From Melanocharis versteri (Eukaryota; Chordata; Aves; Passeriformes; Melanocharitidae), in NCBI GenBank assembly GCA_013397845.1, contig VZTG01009228.1:295445-359444 (forward strand): a DNA stretch of 64,000 nucleotides, read 5' to 3'. The notes beneath the pieces were generated by a model that searched no databases, had not been told where the DNA came from, and saw nothing but the letters and a program-made list of their open reading frames with translations. The translations under genes were made by a program, and so were the position numbers. Shown here one piece after another: positions 38,901 to 53,900 of the stretch. Position 1 is the stretch's first letter. Each line of letters opens with the position of its first letter.

Positions 38901-41900
38901 AACTGGGCCAAGGTATAAATGGATATAGTAGGATTTACATTGTAAAGGGGCCACATCATCTCAGTAGAGGGGGTCTTTCACCCTCTTGTTTATGGAAGGA
39001 GATAAATTCTGTCAGGAACCAGCAAAAACTAAAAAGAAAAATCCCAATAAACAAGCAAAACAAAATAACACAAATTTTAAAAACCCCAAACACACGAAAA
39101 AACCACCAAAACCCAACCCACCCAGCACTACCAAAAAGGGGACAGAACTGAATGCTTAAGAATTTGAGCTCCATTGAAGTTTTCAATTAGGATTAGCATT
39201 TTTGTTGAGATGCAATTAGAAAGGAAGCATTAAACTTCCACTTCAGTTATTACACTTAGAAATCACTGAAAATAACACCTGTCTTCTAGTTGTTGGGGAT
39301 TTTTTTGTTGTTGTTGTTCCTCTAGTTCCTTTAATTTTGGCCTTAAAAAGACTAAGGTAAATTAGGCCATCTGTGTATATAGCAAGATTTGAAGGGGTAA
39401 GTAAATGTCTCGTGCTTTTTATATCAGTGAGACGTGATAAGAGAAGATTTATTTTGGAATTACTGCCAGGTATTGTTTTTACTTCTCATCCATCACAGTA
39501 GCTTACAAAAGTGATGAACCTCCTAACTTTTTTCCCCAATGCCTTGTCACTGCCAACAGGACTGTGACCTTCTCCTAAGAATTGAACTGATCCATTGAAC
39601 TGATCCATTTTTAAACATCAAAGCAGTGTTTTACATAATAGTAATGCAACAAAGGTGTTAAAAATAAACAACACTTCTCCTTCCTATGTGTTGTTTCTTT
39701 GTTGAGAGTAATTTTGATTAAACGAGCAACTGAAAGTTTTGTTTTGGATAGCATCTCTCCTCTTTTTTTTGTTATCAGTGTATAAATGTCCAGGCTGTCT
39801 ATATATTTTTATGTAGCTCCAAGTTCAGCTGGAAGTCAGAAGAGCTGAAGTGTCTGTAGTTCTTTCTATGAAATTAATTTTCTTGATACACAAACAGATT
39901 GTAAAATAGATTACAAGGTTCCGCTATATAAAGACAAAATGTTTGGTAAATATGCTGGCGAAACCAAAAGCAAATGTCATATATTTAGGAGGGTTTTCGA
40001 TTCCTTATTGAGTGTGAGGACATCATCACTCTTCCCTAGTAAGATCTGAAGTGTTTCCTCTTCCATGTCCTAAACTTGCTTAGCTCCTTAAAGACTACCT
40101 GGGAACTTCCATCTCTGTTTTCTGTCATCCTGAATTTTGTAGCAGGCAATAATTTATTTTCTTGCCTTTACCTTTCTGGAGATTCTTCCATCCAAGTCTC
40201 CTGATCTTTCAGGGTTACTTGAAATAACCCTCAGCTGTTTTCCACCCTGAAGGATATTCCAGGAGATGACAGCTGAAAAAAAAAGTGAGCCGGTTTAGAA
40301 ATGTGGTGATGGCGTTTCAGGGTATCCAGTAATGAATCTGACATTCCCAGGGGTAGAAACTCTTCTGCTCATTTAATATTATATCACCAAGTATTGCAGC
40401 TGAAACCCTGGAACTGTGAAATGACTTGCTGGTGTCCTGAGAGTAAAGTGCAGATCTGTTATGCAGGATGGGAAGTACTCCTGAATTCATCCTCAGAGTT
40501 GCAATGTTCCCTTCATGTCCCTTTTCTTTTCACTATTCTTTACGTGGCTCTGGCTTTGAGGAAGGAAGTTGCATTCACACAAAAAACGCCCCAAACCAAG
40601 GTGGATTCCTTTACCTATTGTTGATCCACGTAAGGAAGGTGTTAATTAGACTTTAATTTGGGAATTTTTTGGTTTTTTACAGCTTTAAATGACATCCCAC
40701 ATAGCCCCCCGCCACTTCCTGCTGAAAAGCCTATTGGGAACACATCCAATATCACAGTGGGAAAGCCCAACAGTGGTGACCTAGTGAAAAGAGGGGTAAG
40801 TTAGAACTGTTTTCCTGTATTACAGCTTTGTCTGCTTTGGTTGAAAGATCTCTTGTGATCCTCAAGCATTTGTAAAGTAAGTTATTTGAAGGACCAGAAG
40901 ATAAAAATGGCTACTCAAAAATATAAGGCTTTTTTCTTTTAATTCTGTTCTCTAATTAATTAGGTAATTTAGATTGCTGTCAGTTTTAAAAAGCATTCTG
41001 GTGATTTTACTAAACTTTGATCACATCTATCTTCAGTTTTCTGTATTCATCATCTGGAATCAGGATATTCTACAACTTGGTTTAAAAAGCGTTGCAAAGT
41101 GGTTCAAAGTCCAGTGGGATTTACATGGTGAAATGTTGTCAAACTGCTTTAGAAATGTATTTTTTTACCTTCATACACACAATACCTCTCAGTGTCTGTG
41201 CTAATTTGCAGGCAGAGGAAACTTTTCTGTACAAGAATTAAGCTTGTTTTTTTTTTTCAGCTCTTTCCTTCTAGTTGTTTCTGTTGAGTAGAACCACCTA
41301 TTTGGGGAAGTAAGGCTCTGCTCCTTGCTCCAGAGCACGTACCTAGTAATGGTAGGCATTGTAGCTGTACGACATTTGACACAGATTTTCAAAAGGGAAT
41401 TAAAATAAACTAGAAAATGACAGTAAAATTTCCAAATATTGAGTTTTCTGATAGCAAGAATGGCAGAGAATCTTGTGAAAGCCACAGGCAGTAAAAAGGT
41501 CAAATCAAATTAAAAGCCCTCACTAGATGGACGCTGCCAACAAATGCCTTTGTAGCTACCTCTGTTATTAAGATAAAGGGTATTAAAAGGTCATGATTGA
41601 AAAGGCTGTTCAGAGAGGTCCCACCTTTTCTGGATAACGCTGAAAAAATAATTTACGAAACAAGACATTGAATGACATTTTATGCAGTGGAACTCAAAAA
41701 CTTTTACAATGTCATCCTGGTTATTGTGACAGGCATGTATAAGCTTTAGAGGATGTTTTTAAAGAAAAGATTGTACTGAATCCACTGGAACATTTAAATC
41801 CTATCTTTGTAAAGGTAAGAACTATGCTTCTGAAACTAGCATTGTTTGTCAGTGGAAGTGATTAAACAGCAACATCAAAAATTGTTGACCATAAGCAGCA

Positions 41901-44900
41901 GTTGGCACAGATTTCTTCCTTTTCACACAGAAGAGGAAAATTTTTGATATGAGGATGACATCTTCATCTGAAAGTGGCAGGTTATTTTCTTTCTAATAGG
42001 GTCATTTAATCAGAACATTAATTTGGGGACTCAATCAAGCGTCAAATTTTGTCACGAAATATATCCAGGTATTTTCCAGGTGGGAAAAATCACAGAAATT
42101 GTTTATGAGTTTCAAGCACATTCAAGGACCTAATTAAGTAAACAAGACTGTTCAGACCTATTTAAAACTACCTGTTCAGAAAGGGTGCTTTTGAACCCGG
42201 ATTCAGCACTCTGATTTACCACGCTGTTCCAGAAGCAGCTGTGCTTGTTCAGCGGAGCTGGCAGAACTTTGTGGCAGTGGGATGAAAACAAACAGCAGGA
42301 GGCAGTAAGGATGGTCTCTTGTTAATCCGTCGCTGTGGTCCAGGCCCTTCAGACATGGCACATGTCCTCCTCTCCTGACTGCTGTAGGGTGGTAATCCCT
42401 GGCAGGGCCAGCATGGGCAGCTGGGAGGAGTGATGCCTTAATCTGCCAAAGCAAGATTCACTGGGATTTGTCTGTTAGATCTCTAGAAAACATATTTTGA
42501 TGTCTTCTTTAATGGGAGCTAATGTTATTGGTAAGAGACGCTGTCCTGTGCGAGTTGCACTGATGCCATGTTTTCTGCTTTAAGCCTGTTCAAAGTGTTC
42601 CACGTGTCAAAGTTAAATCAAAGTTGATGACGTGAAATTCTGTGGGCAGTGTAATTGTACATTTGTATGACTTTCCTGAAGTTGGCTCTTAAGTCCTTAC
42701 TGCCATGTAGTGGGAAAGGAGGGCCTGGGTCATACTTAATGCACAGTTTAAGCTGTGTTTCAGGTAGTAAATCAGGTTATTTACCCTCCATATTTCCCTC
42801 TGTGTTCAACAACATTTTAAAATAGCAGAATCACACCATAATACTTACTGCTTTACTCCCAGACCTCCAGAAACTCTTGTTTTTCATGTCCATAGGATAT
42901 AATTTAATATAAGAATTGTATGATTTAAACACGATCTTTTATTTTCCTTAGGCTTAAAGAAATGTCTTTTTTCTTTTGAATGGTTGTAGGAGTTGGATCA
43001 CTCAGAACACGGTGGAGTGCCTCAGATAGAACCTCTACTACCCCCAAGGTGAGTGTGGTTCTTCAGACTCACTCAAAAGTGGTATTTCTGAAATAATTTT
43101 CATATTTAGTCTCAGTGTAGACACTGCTGACTCCAGCCACAGCTCAATAGTCTTGGTTGAGCACTACACTCACTAATAAATAGGCAGGACCAAGTTGGTA
43201 GCTGTTTAATACTTGTTTGTACATTATGGTATGAGCAGGGAGATTAGAGGAGAGCAGCTGTTTGACTTTTCAGCTAATGTACAGTGGCTGCTGACAGTCA
43301 TTCCTTTCTGAATCTTTAACCTTTTCACCCACAGCACTTGCACTTGTGGTGGAGTTTGGGTGGTGAAGGAATGGAGGTGGCAGATGCTGCCACCCTGAAA
43401 AGGGCAGATGCTGGGCCAGCAGCTTCCCAGAAGCACTGGTTAGTTTATTCACTTCAGACCTAAAATGCCAGTGCAGGACCAGTTATAACCTTGGGGTTTT
43501 TTTATTCTTGTGAACTAAAAATGAAGAATGTCTTCAAGGGCAAAAGTTGCTGGGCCAGCCTTTAATTCTTGTCCATCAATGCCAGAGACACAGTGGAGGG
43601 AGATCTGGCATTGACTAGCCAGCCCACTCTGGGTATCTCAGCGTTTATATTCTAAATCTGTGAGTTTAAACACAGGAGTTTGCTCCGTTGTGTCAGGACA
43701 AGAGAATCTTTCTGTTATTGACCTGAATCTATCAATAAGTATGAATTAACAGGAAAGAATGTGGATGTACCACAGGGAAACACCTCATTATTGCTCCTTA
43801 TGGGCTTGTTTCTTCCCCACATTCAGTTTAGCATAGCATTCCTGATTCTTATGAGGTCTCTGGGACTGCAGTAAATATTTTGTCCTTTCACTCTTCTGCT
43901 CAAATGGATTTTTAATTTTTTTTTAAGTAAGCAGTAATAATTCACTGAATTGCTTGTTAGGGTCTTTTTGTTTAGTTGAGTTGCTTTAAAAATGTATGGG
44001 TTGGTCTGTTTACAGATTTAAGGCAGTCTAACTTGGAATTTCCCCTTTTGGCAATATTAAAAATGCTTAGTTCAAGATGAGGCCAAGAAAAGAGAGAGAT
44101 GGATGTTGAACAGAAGTGGAAAATTTTTTTGAAATTTAAAAATTATTCTGTACTCAAATAGTAATAGAGACCTCTTATCAGGAGCATTAGTAGAGCACTA
44201 GTATCTTCTCAAGTGATGGGTGACACTCACAAAATGTGTTAGAATGATAGTTCAAAGATCCATTAATGCACATTTGTTGGGGTTGATAATTTTTGCAGAC
44301 CCATGTGGAATGCATGTGAGCAAATAATTATGCTGAATTACATTAAATGAAGAAAAAGCGAAACAGTTGTCACAGAAACTTGCACTAACTGGTTGAAGAT
44401 ATCCCAATAAAAATCAAACAATACCGTATTTTTGCAATATTACTACTAATATTAATTGCCAGTAAATATTACTACTGTCACTTACTAGTCTCCAATTTTG
44501 GCTTCTAAACTGCTGGCCCACTAATGAGGATGTGGGACCTCCAGCATTGCAAGAGAACTTAAGTATTTTCACTAGTGTTTTCTTTCTGCAGTAGACATCT
44601 GTTGCATAAAAATGGTAAATTCTGCTATTGATGGCAATGTGCTAAGTGGTATGATATGTCATGAGTTTCATCAGAGGCACTTCAGGTAAGTGACATCCCA
44701 AGGAATGAGCTAGGCTGATTCCTGAAGACTAGCTTTCACAAAAGCTCTCCAATAGCAGAACTTCATCCTGCAGCAGCTTCAAACAAAGCTCTTTCTAGAG
44801 GTGGATTGCTAAAACAAATCCTGCTTATTTAGTGGGCTCCCCAGAAAGCTGGCAGGCTGTTGGTGAGCGGACTTGGAAATATGTAGTCAAAGGGTCTGTC

Positions 44901-47900
44901 TAAGGACTTGGTCATCTGGTCCCGGTATCTGAAGAGTTCGTGTATTCCTGGAAAGCTTCAGATACTACACGCTGTACAGCCCAGGTCATCACAAATCTTG
45001 TTTCCTTACTGCACACTCTGTATCTAGGATGAGGTGGCAGGCTTATTAATATGCTTATTTTTCTGATGGTTTGCACAATTTTTAGGCCTGTGGATGGAAA
45101 AATTATACCTGCTCGACCTCCCCCACCTAAAAGTGTTCCTGGAAGGCCACCTCCACCAAAATTCTCTGCAGCCAAGACCTCCTCCCAGAAGGATGTTCTT
45201 TCGCGATCTAGTTCTGACATCGCTTCTGATAAAAAAAACAGCAAGTTCAGGTTGGGACCCAAGAGAGCAAAAAGTGCAGTCTTTAAAAATCCAGATCCAG
45301 CATTACCTCCTAGACCTAAACCGGGTCATCCTCTCTACAATAAATACATGGTGAGAGTTGAATTATTCTATCTGAGAACATTGTTTTTATAAAACAGTGC
45401 TGGTTAAAATAGTAGAGAAAAACGTAGTTAAACCTACTAAAGTAGGTTAGTATTATGTGGCTTTCAAAGTGCATCTGTTAGCATAATCTTCATGAGAAAA
45501 TGCTAGTAGATAAATAGTAATAAGTCCTATAAGACAATACTGGAAAAAGCAATAAATACATATAAAATATAGATCTATGTGGTGTATTTCTGTGTATATA
45601 TGTAATTATATCTATATCTTTAATGCGTAGCTCTTGGGGTTTGGGGGTTCTTTTTCCAGTCACTAGTTCTGAATTCTCTTTCAGTAAAATGATGCTGAAT
45701 AATTGCATTTGTATGTTGATTTACCCATACATATCAAAATGCTTAGGAAAATTGGGGGAGTGTTAGAACTTGTAAAGTAGTTGACCTTACTTAATCAAGC
45801 TGCAAAGAGTGAGGAATGTAACATTGCTAATCCTACATTTTCATCCTATTAATGCCATCCCTTTTCATTATAAAAATGGTTTTGGTATTGTATATGTTAT
45901 TAGGGAATATTAAATACAAATGGATCAACACTACAGAGAAAAACAATAAGGTCTTTCCCCAGAAACTTGAAACTGGTCAGTGATAGAGCTGGTGACTGCT
46001 TGAACCAGTGCTGTTGTCAAAAAAAGCAGCCATGCAGCCATAGTATGAACAGCATCAACATTCCATCAGCATGAAGTGGAAACTTTGTTGCCTTCTTTTT
46101 AATCTTTCACTTTTTCATTTAGAGTTTTGTGTATGAGATTTTTTTTCTGTAGATCAGTATTGATTCCCTGCCCCAAAGTCTTACTGTCAATGAAAATTTC
46201 CTCCCAGGTTGTTTTTCTAGTGCCCTCCCTGACAAATGAATATATTTCTGCATCAGAGTGTCTTTCTGAATATCTTGTACTGTATAGTGTGATACCAGTT
46301 AGGTGTCTAAGACACTTTTAAAGGGGGTGACACCACCCGAGTTTCTCAGAGTGGCAGTTCATATCCCCAGCAGCCTGTTCTGAATGCCTTCCAAAGGAAA
46401 CTGTCCTCTTCCACTGGACTTCTAAATTACTTACCTGTAGTAGGTGGTTTGAATAGTTCTATCATCTGACCATTTTCACTTGCAGTGAAAATTTGAGGTG
46501 CTTAGAAGTGAAAAAAACTTTTCCATTTGCCTCTGTTTCTGTTCAAGCTACCTGTGCCTCATGGAGTTGCCAAGGAAAATTGTCTTCCCAGGAACACTGG
46601 AGAGCTGTCCTGTAAGGTAAGGTGCTTTTTTCTGCTGGCTTAAATATTCAGTGAACAAGACTCCTGTTGCAGTGAAGTATCAAGTGTTTTAGTCTTCAAA
46701 GGTTACACTGAGAAATGTAGTAGTGATTTATTAAATCCTCATGTTTCTGTAATCAAAACAAAACAACTGCCAGAACAAAACCTAATAATGGTGATTTGCC
46801 TCATAGCACAGGGACATTCTGCTTATGGAACAGAGCAAGAGTAATTACTTGGAGTGCCAGAAGGGAGAGGAAACTGGTAAAGTTCCTCCATCTCACAGGA
46901 AAATAATCACTCCCTTGGCTGAGTATCTGAGAATTGAGCAAAAGATAAGCGAGTACTTTACGGAGTGCTGTACATGATACATCAGTGAATTGGCTGTGAC
47001 ATACGGACTTGAAACTATTTTCTCATCTCTGCTTCTACAGATCCTGGCTTGGTTTTAGGGCATGACTCTATTAATATTAAATAGCTAGTGGAAATTATAG
47101 CAATGAGCAGCCTTTTTGACTATTACCAGAAGCCTACATAGCTGAAATAGATTTTTATGCAGTATATTGTTGTCTCTTGTAACTCATATTACTCTGGTCT
47201 TATCTTTGTCTACGTTGGGCTTTTTTGGTTGTGGGTTTTTTGTTTTTTTTGTACACAGTGAATTACTTTGAATGTAATTCACACACCATGATTGTCATCA
47301 GTACAGCCTAAAAATTTCTAGTGGAGAAGGTGGCTCAGCATTTTGAATATAATTTCCCTTTATGAAGATGCCGCAACAAAACTGTCAGCTGCCCTCAGTG
47401 TTACCTTCGTGTAAGCAAAGGCATAGTGGCTTCCTTGCTCCTCTTAAAATGTTTGTTAGTCGGCACATGAGCTGTCCTTGCTGAGTGTGCTGGGCAGAGT
47501 TGGGTTGGGTGTTCCCTCGAGCAAGGAAGAGTGACTGGTGGCACACAGTACCAAGCACCAGTGCAAAATTTGTCCACAGCCCTTGCAAATGGGTGTTGCT
47601 ATCAGTGTTACAGATTTCTGGCCCACAGAGATAGCTGAGGCTTTTTCTATGCTTGGAAAAGCTGTATGACTTCTGTTCCTGTCACTGGCTCAAAAGTAGA
47701 TTTTGGTGAAATGTATTCTTGTTTACACTGGCAAAAGGCATCCAGAATTCAGACCCATAGTTGTGTGACCAATAACCGTTTCCTTTTACAATACCAGAAC
47801 AACTCTGTGTCCAAAGTCAGAAAATAAATTAAGGAGTGCATAACAGAGAATCTCTGTTAGTATCTTCCATGATTTATAAACTACTTGGATTTATTTGTTG

Positions 47901-50900
47901 TTGTCAGGATTCAAACCACCCTCCAAAAGTTTCTGACACAAGTGCACCTCATGCTGTAGTCCTGCATGATTTTCCTGCAGGTAAGTAAATGTAAATATTC
48001 TGGAAACTTGTTTTACTCCAAGATTTTCAAATGGAAATTCTCTTAGAATTCTCTTAGCTTTAAGAAGGTGTGGAAGCTCGGTCTGCAAGGTCTGCACATA
48101 GAGTTGTTTAAATCAGTGGGTTTAGCTGTAGGTGGGTCAGTCTTTCAGTTAAAGCTGATTGATTTATCAGGTCAAATTAAGACACTTTAAAAACTGATTC
48201 TGGTTTTGTCTGTGGTATTTGTATTAAGAAGGTTTTACTTAGAGAAAATCTGTGAGTGTGACAAGTACCATTAACTGAAATGATGTTGTCTTACAGAGCA
48301 TGCTGATGACTTGGGCCTTCATTCTGGAGACACTGTTTGTCTTTTGGAGAAAATTGATACTGAGTGGTACAGAGGAAAATGTGGGAATCGCACAGGGATA
48401 TTTCCTGCCAGCTTCGTTAAAGTAGTTGTATGTAGGCTTTGTATACATTGCTACATAAGATCCTATTGCATTTGTTTTCTGGTTCTGTTTTACTAAGGCT
48501 CCTATGTGTTTAACTCCATTCTGTATTTAGATAATCTCTTACCCACTGGCAGCCCTGAAAACATATCAACTTGTTTGTGTGGTATTAGAAAGATGCTTGA
48601 TTTGGCACAATCAGCTTGTGTCATGGGGAATAATTTGCTGTCAGTTTAAAGCCAAGTGAGAAAATCATTGCCCTTACCAGATTCTCTTTGGAAACGTACG
48701 TAGTTTCTCAGGGTCCTCAGAGCAGATTATTTTTTGACAGCTGCATGTCAGAACCAACGTTCGGTAAAAGATGGTTGATTTTTGTGCCTCCTCCCAGCTC
48801 CCCATCTTCTGTCATTGTCTTGTCCCTTGAACTTTGCTGGGAGCACCACTTTTTTAGCTATGTAGTGAACTAGGTCAGAGTAGCAATTTGGCCCAAAAAA
48901 ACATGTTGGGTTTTTTTCTTCCTAGAATATTGTTTTTTCCAACAGGATCAATTTGCCTGAGTGGTTTTCTAAGCAGCTGCACAAATGGTTGTGCTGGCAC
49001 AGTGCAAGGAGATTGTGTTGTTGCAAATGAGCAGCTTAAAGCAATCGTGTTCCTGAATGTGACACTTGACAGTGAGTGGAAGGCAAGAGACAGGTGCTCT
49101 TTTAGAGCCCAATGATAATTAATTTAAAAGGGATACAGTATGATTCCCTGCAGTCAAATGCTGGGTCAAACCTATTGCGAGCCTGAGTCTGAGGTCCATT
49201 TTGTGACAGTGGAAAGGGCGTTGGGCTGTCCACAGCAGCCGTATGGACATGGAGGAATGCCAGAGTGACACCAGGATGCTGGGAGGGTGCATGGCTTGGC
49301 ATTAAAGACAGGAAGTGTCTGTGTCAACACTTCCTGGGCCGGCACAGCTGGCAGTGAGCACTGCTGCTACGTGGGCAATACCAAGGGTTTGGTAGACATC
49401 AGAGAAGGTAGGGTGTCTGTTTAGCTTGTAGTGGTGGTATTGGAGGAAAATTTTAAGATCTGAGAAGTGCTGAAGAATAAAAACTAAACTCATAGTTAGT
49501 AGTAATGGAACCATGCTTGATTCACTTTCACGAGAAAGGTTTGTTAGCTAAATTGATTGGCTGCTTCTACACAGACCAACTATTCCATTTAAAACCTCTT
49601 GCTTCTACTGATAGCTAATGAAGAAAAGATTTCCTGTTAAAGCAGTGGAGTGAGTATTTGGGGTCAAATTCAGCATTGATACAGACATACAACTTCATAA
49701 AAGCTAGGGAAGATGTGTTTCTATTTTAGTTGTAAAAGATGACTACCCTTTGAGGACAAAAATATTTTGTTTCAGAATTTTTTTTTAAAAGAAAAAAAGA
49801 GTGCAGTACATGCGGCTAATTTGGTTGAGTGAGTTCTCCTGTTAATTCATGTCAGATTTCATCTTGATACAAGGTCTCTGTACAGTTTATTACAATGTGT
49901 TGTACAATATTGAGCTGGGTAGAAGCTTAGATCTGGACACCTAACAATAATACATAGTTATGACTTCCCGTAGAACCTTCAGAACGCCACAGATACCAGC
50001 TCCTTCAACAAGAGCAATGCAAAGATTATTTGTCCTAAAAGGCATTGTGATTCCCCCCAGTGTTTCACATAAGCTAATGAAACATTCCTGTTGATTTTAT
50101 GGGAACTGGCTGATACAATAGTGAGCTGTACTCAAAGCTCCTCACCAGGGCCTCTCAGCTCCTACTCCTGTACATCTCACAGATCATCCTTCGTGTCACA
50201 CCAAAAATACAGTTGAAATCCTCCTGTGATAAAGGACTTGAATGTTGTCTGGTTGATATATCTGTGTATTGATTTTTAAAGTTGTATTTCTCCAATTCAA
50301 GTGAGATTTGTGAGATGTATTTTTGTTTGGAGAGCAGTTGGCTACTGAAGCACAGAAGGGATAAGTGTAAACAGTAGTTTTGTCTATTGTGGTATACTGT
50401 GCTAGTAAATAATTGAGAGAAATTACCAGTTGAGAATTGGGATCTAAATTCACCAACATGTAGTAGCATCCAATCACATATTCTGTCAGTCAGTCATGCC
50501 ACAAATAGAAACAATAAACCAGCTTCATAAAACAAAACATTAAATATTGCTCCTTGTTTGCATAAGATTAAAAAATGAGAAAACAGGCATAAATTTACAT
50601 TAATGTGGTCATATATCAGAGCACGCCAGTGATTACAGAGTGTCACACATCTGAAAAACAGATTATTTTAACCAATTTGAAGTTTATTGTGGTTAGTTGC
50701 CATGAGCTTGAAATGGAAGATATAATTTATTTTATTGTCTTACTAGATTGATGTTCCAGAAGAAGCCAACAGGAAAAAAATACCCTCTTCATCACGATGT
50801 ATTAAGTGAGTCAGATAAATCTTATTTTCTTTCTCATGTTGATTTAGGAGGAATTAAAAAGAAAGATTAACTTTGAAACGGGGGCTCTCTGCCCTGAGGT

Positions 50901-53900
50901 TAATAGGGTTAACAATTTATTCACCAAAACATATTGTAAAAATTAAAATATATGTTTTAAAAACCCGAATGTTTATGATGTTTCATTAAGAGTTGTATTT
51001 AGGTAAAAAAAGCCTGAAACCGTACTTTCATGAAAACTGCTTACAGAAACCATGAACCAATCTGACTAACTTCAGCAGCATTGTACACCCCTCTCTATGC
51101 TCCTGACCTTGCTGCTTTCTTCCAGTGTCCTCATGAGATGGAACATGGTAGGGCTCCTACTCATTTGAAAAAACAGGATACAGTGGGACAGAATGTAGAG
51201 GTACTTTAAGCAGAGAAATCTCTCTGTCCTTAAGGTGTGCAGCTGTACGGGTAAATCTAAAGTTCCCCAGATCAAATTATCAAAGAATTGCCAGCACTTT
51301 TATTACTGATTTTCAAAATACTTGTACTAATATTTGTGGGCAAGAAACGATTTTTCATGCTATTTATTTCTCAGTGATGTTTATTGGATTTCGTAATCAT
51401 TCATATCAGGAGTTAAAGCAAACTCAGGCACAGGCAGGAACAACTAGTGTCAATGGGATCATTTAGTTGTTCCTTGGATGAACCTTGGTTTGTCACGAAC
51501 AAAACTTTATTTTAAAAAGCTGCTTCTGCAACTAAGAAAGAAACAGCAAGTTCTAGCTCTGTCCTGAAAGACACATCTTTGCAAAGATACTGAGGGGTGG
51601 GAATCAAGCTTCTTACTTTGGATGTGTGCTATGAATATATAGAAATAATTAAGTCCTATTACTGCTTTTTTCCAGCATGGCATTTCTGATAAACAAAAAG
51701 TTTTCTCAGAGTTATTTCTTAAATTTAATTTATTAGGTTCTTAAATAATGAAATCTGTTCAGGTCATGGGGAAAAATAATGAGGTTTTTTTTCAGTTCCG
51801 TACCAAAGTATATAAAATTTATCAGATGCATTCCTGTTTCTTTGACAGATAAGCTTTTTCCCCTATAAGATTATAGGGATGGATTTTACAGAATAAAGTA
51901 TTTTAAAGTAGATAAAAACTAGCTTCTTCCTAGGAAACCTCCATGTATTTGGGACAAATACGCCCTCCTCCCTGCCGTGTTTGATTGCATCTAAATGGGA
52001 TGCTAGCTCGAAAAACAATCAAACTCTTAACAAAAGTGTATCAAGACACTGGCTTGGATATAGGCAAAGATACGAAATTGGACAGGTGACCCAGAAGCAA
52101 GGGGGTTTATTGTTGCTTGGAAGGGAAATAGGGTCTTTTGCAAAATACTGTAACAGCCAGGAATTGGGATGCAGAACTTGCATCTGGTTCCTCCAGACTC
52201 TGTACCCAACCTCCTTAGAAAGCAGAGATGAGAACTAGGGCTGGCCCCCAATTTTCCATCTGTTCTATCTTCAGTGCATCCTTTTATTATTTTAATTAAA
52301 ATATCAATTCATATATTGCACACAATGCTGTCTTATTATTAAATGGACAGTAATAATAAAGAAACTAAGTAATTCTCTCTTTTGTTTGTGCAGAGGTCCA
52401 AGATGTGTAGCACGATTTGAATACATTGGAGATCAGAAAGATGAGCTCAGTTTTTCAGAAGGTGAAACTATTATCCTGAAAGAATATGTAAATGAAGAGT
52501 GGGCCAAAGGAGAGCTCAGAGGCACATCTGGAATTTTCCCCTTGAACTTTGTGGAAGTAATTGAAGATCTGCCTGGAACAGGTACGAATATGTTTGCAAA
52601 AGTCTTCAAGAGCATGGTTTTGTAATTAATGCAAATAGGCAGCATATAGGAGAAAATTCCAAAAGGACTATGAATGCAGAAAGGAGGTAAAAAGAGAGAG
52701 AAGACCAATCAAAAAAAGATCAAAATTAACAGCAGGCCTTCTTAAGAAGCTATTCTTAATAATGACTTCAAATATGTAAAATCTTTGTCATTAATAACAT
52801 TCTGAATAGACACTGCTCCTATTCTAAGTTGTGCTTTACTTATGTAGGTACAGAAACAGCACTGAAGGATAAGGTGGAGGTTTCGTCTTCCCTTCCTCAG
52901 GTAATAAAACTTCATAGGTGAAAGCCAGAATTTATGTACAGATTTACAGAGACTCTATTATAAATGTGAGAGTAACTGCAGAACGTGACACAACTCCCAC
53001 AGCACACAATGCTGCATGGTCACAGCCTCAATTCTGACACTCAGCCTAAGCTGATTGAATTCAGAGCTTCTGACAAATTAACATTAGTAAATTTTTATCC
53101 TTTGTGCTGAAGGAAATTCTTGTTTGCTCTATTTTAAGTATTGCTGCAGCGATCTAATTTTGAATTTATTAATCCTTTCCCCTGCCACCAGAGATAAAAA
53201 GGAATGTGGCTGAGCCTAGATGAAATTCTGTGGTGGTAATTGCTGAAATGCCATTCTAGTCTACATCTGCAGCAGCACTGTTGTATGGGAGGGTGTCAGG
53301 ACACCCATGTGCTCTACAGCTGCTTTCAGCAGCATCCATCAGTTTTTGGGCTCCATTCACACTTCTAAAATTAATGCATCTCTTCTGTTCACTTGAATAG
53401 AACAACAGACGCTCAGTAGAGTGGTGTGAAGCGCTTCATGATTTTACAGCAGAAACCAAAGATGATTTATCCTTCAAAAAGGGAGACTACATCCAAATAC
53501 TGGAACAAGTAGATTTGGAGTGGTATCGAGGGAGACTGAATGGAAAGGAAGGGATTTTCCCAGCAGTTTTTGTTCAGACCTGCTCAGGTACAGTACTCCT
53601 ACTAGATGGCAGTTCATTATTCCTTGGGTTGAGCCAGTCATGACAGAGTTGTCGGAGAACACAACTATTCCACTGCATCAACAAGTCACACACCACCACA
53701 GTCTTTAATATTCTAAAGCTAAACTTAAGTTTTGAACCAACTTTTCTAATAATAGCAGTGTAATGTTCTAGTCAGTAAGTAATTTGCAAGGTGATATAGA
53801 CTCTGGCATGTTTTCGAGTGTGGTTTGGGCACAGGCAAAACAGGGCCATCGAGCCACCTTTAGGAATAATTCAGGGGTACTGATGCTGCTTCATCTTAAA

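Noticed and set aside
46945..46955. U12-type AT-AC intron at SH3D19 exon 11
   Set aside because: The donor ATAAGC does not fit the U12 donor (ATATCCTT type), so any AT use here would be by the major spliceosome.
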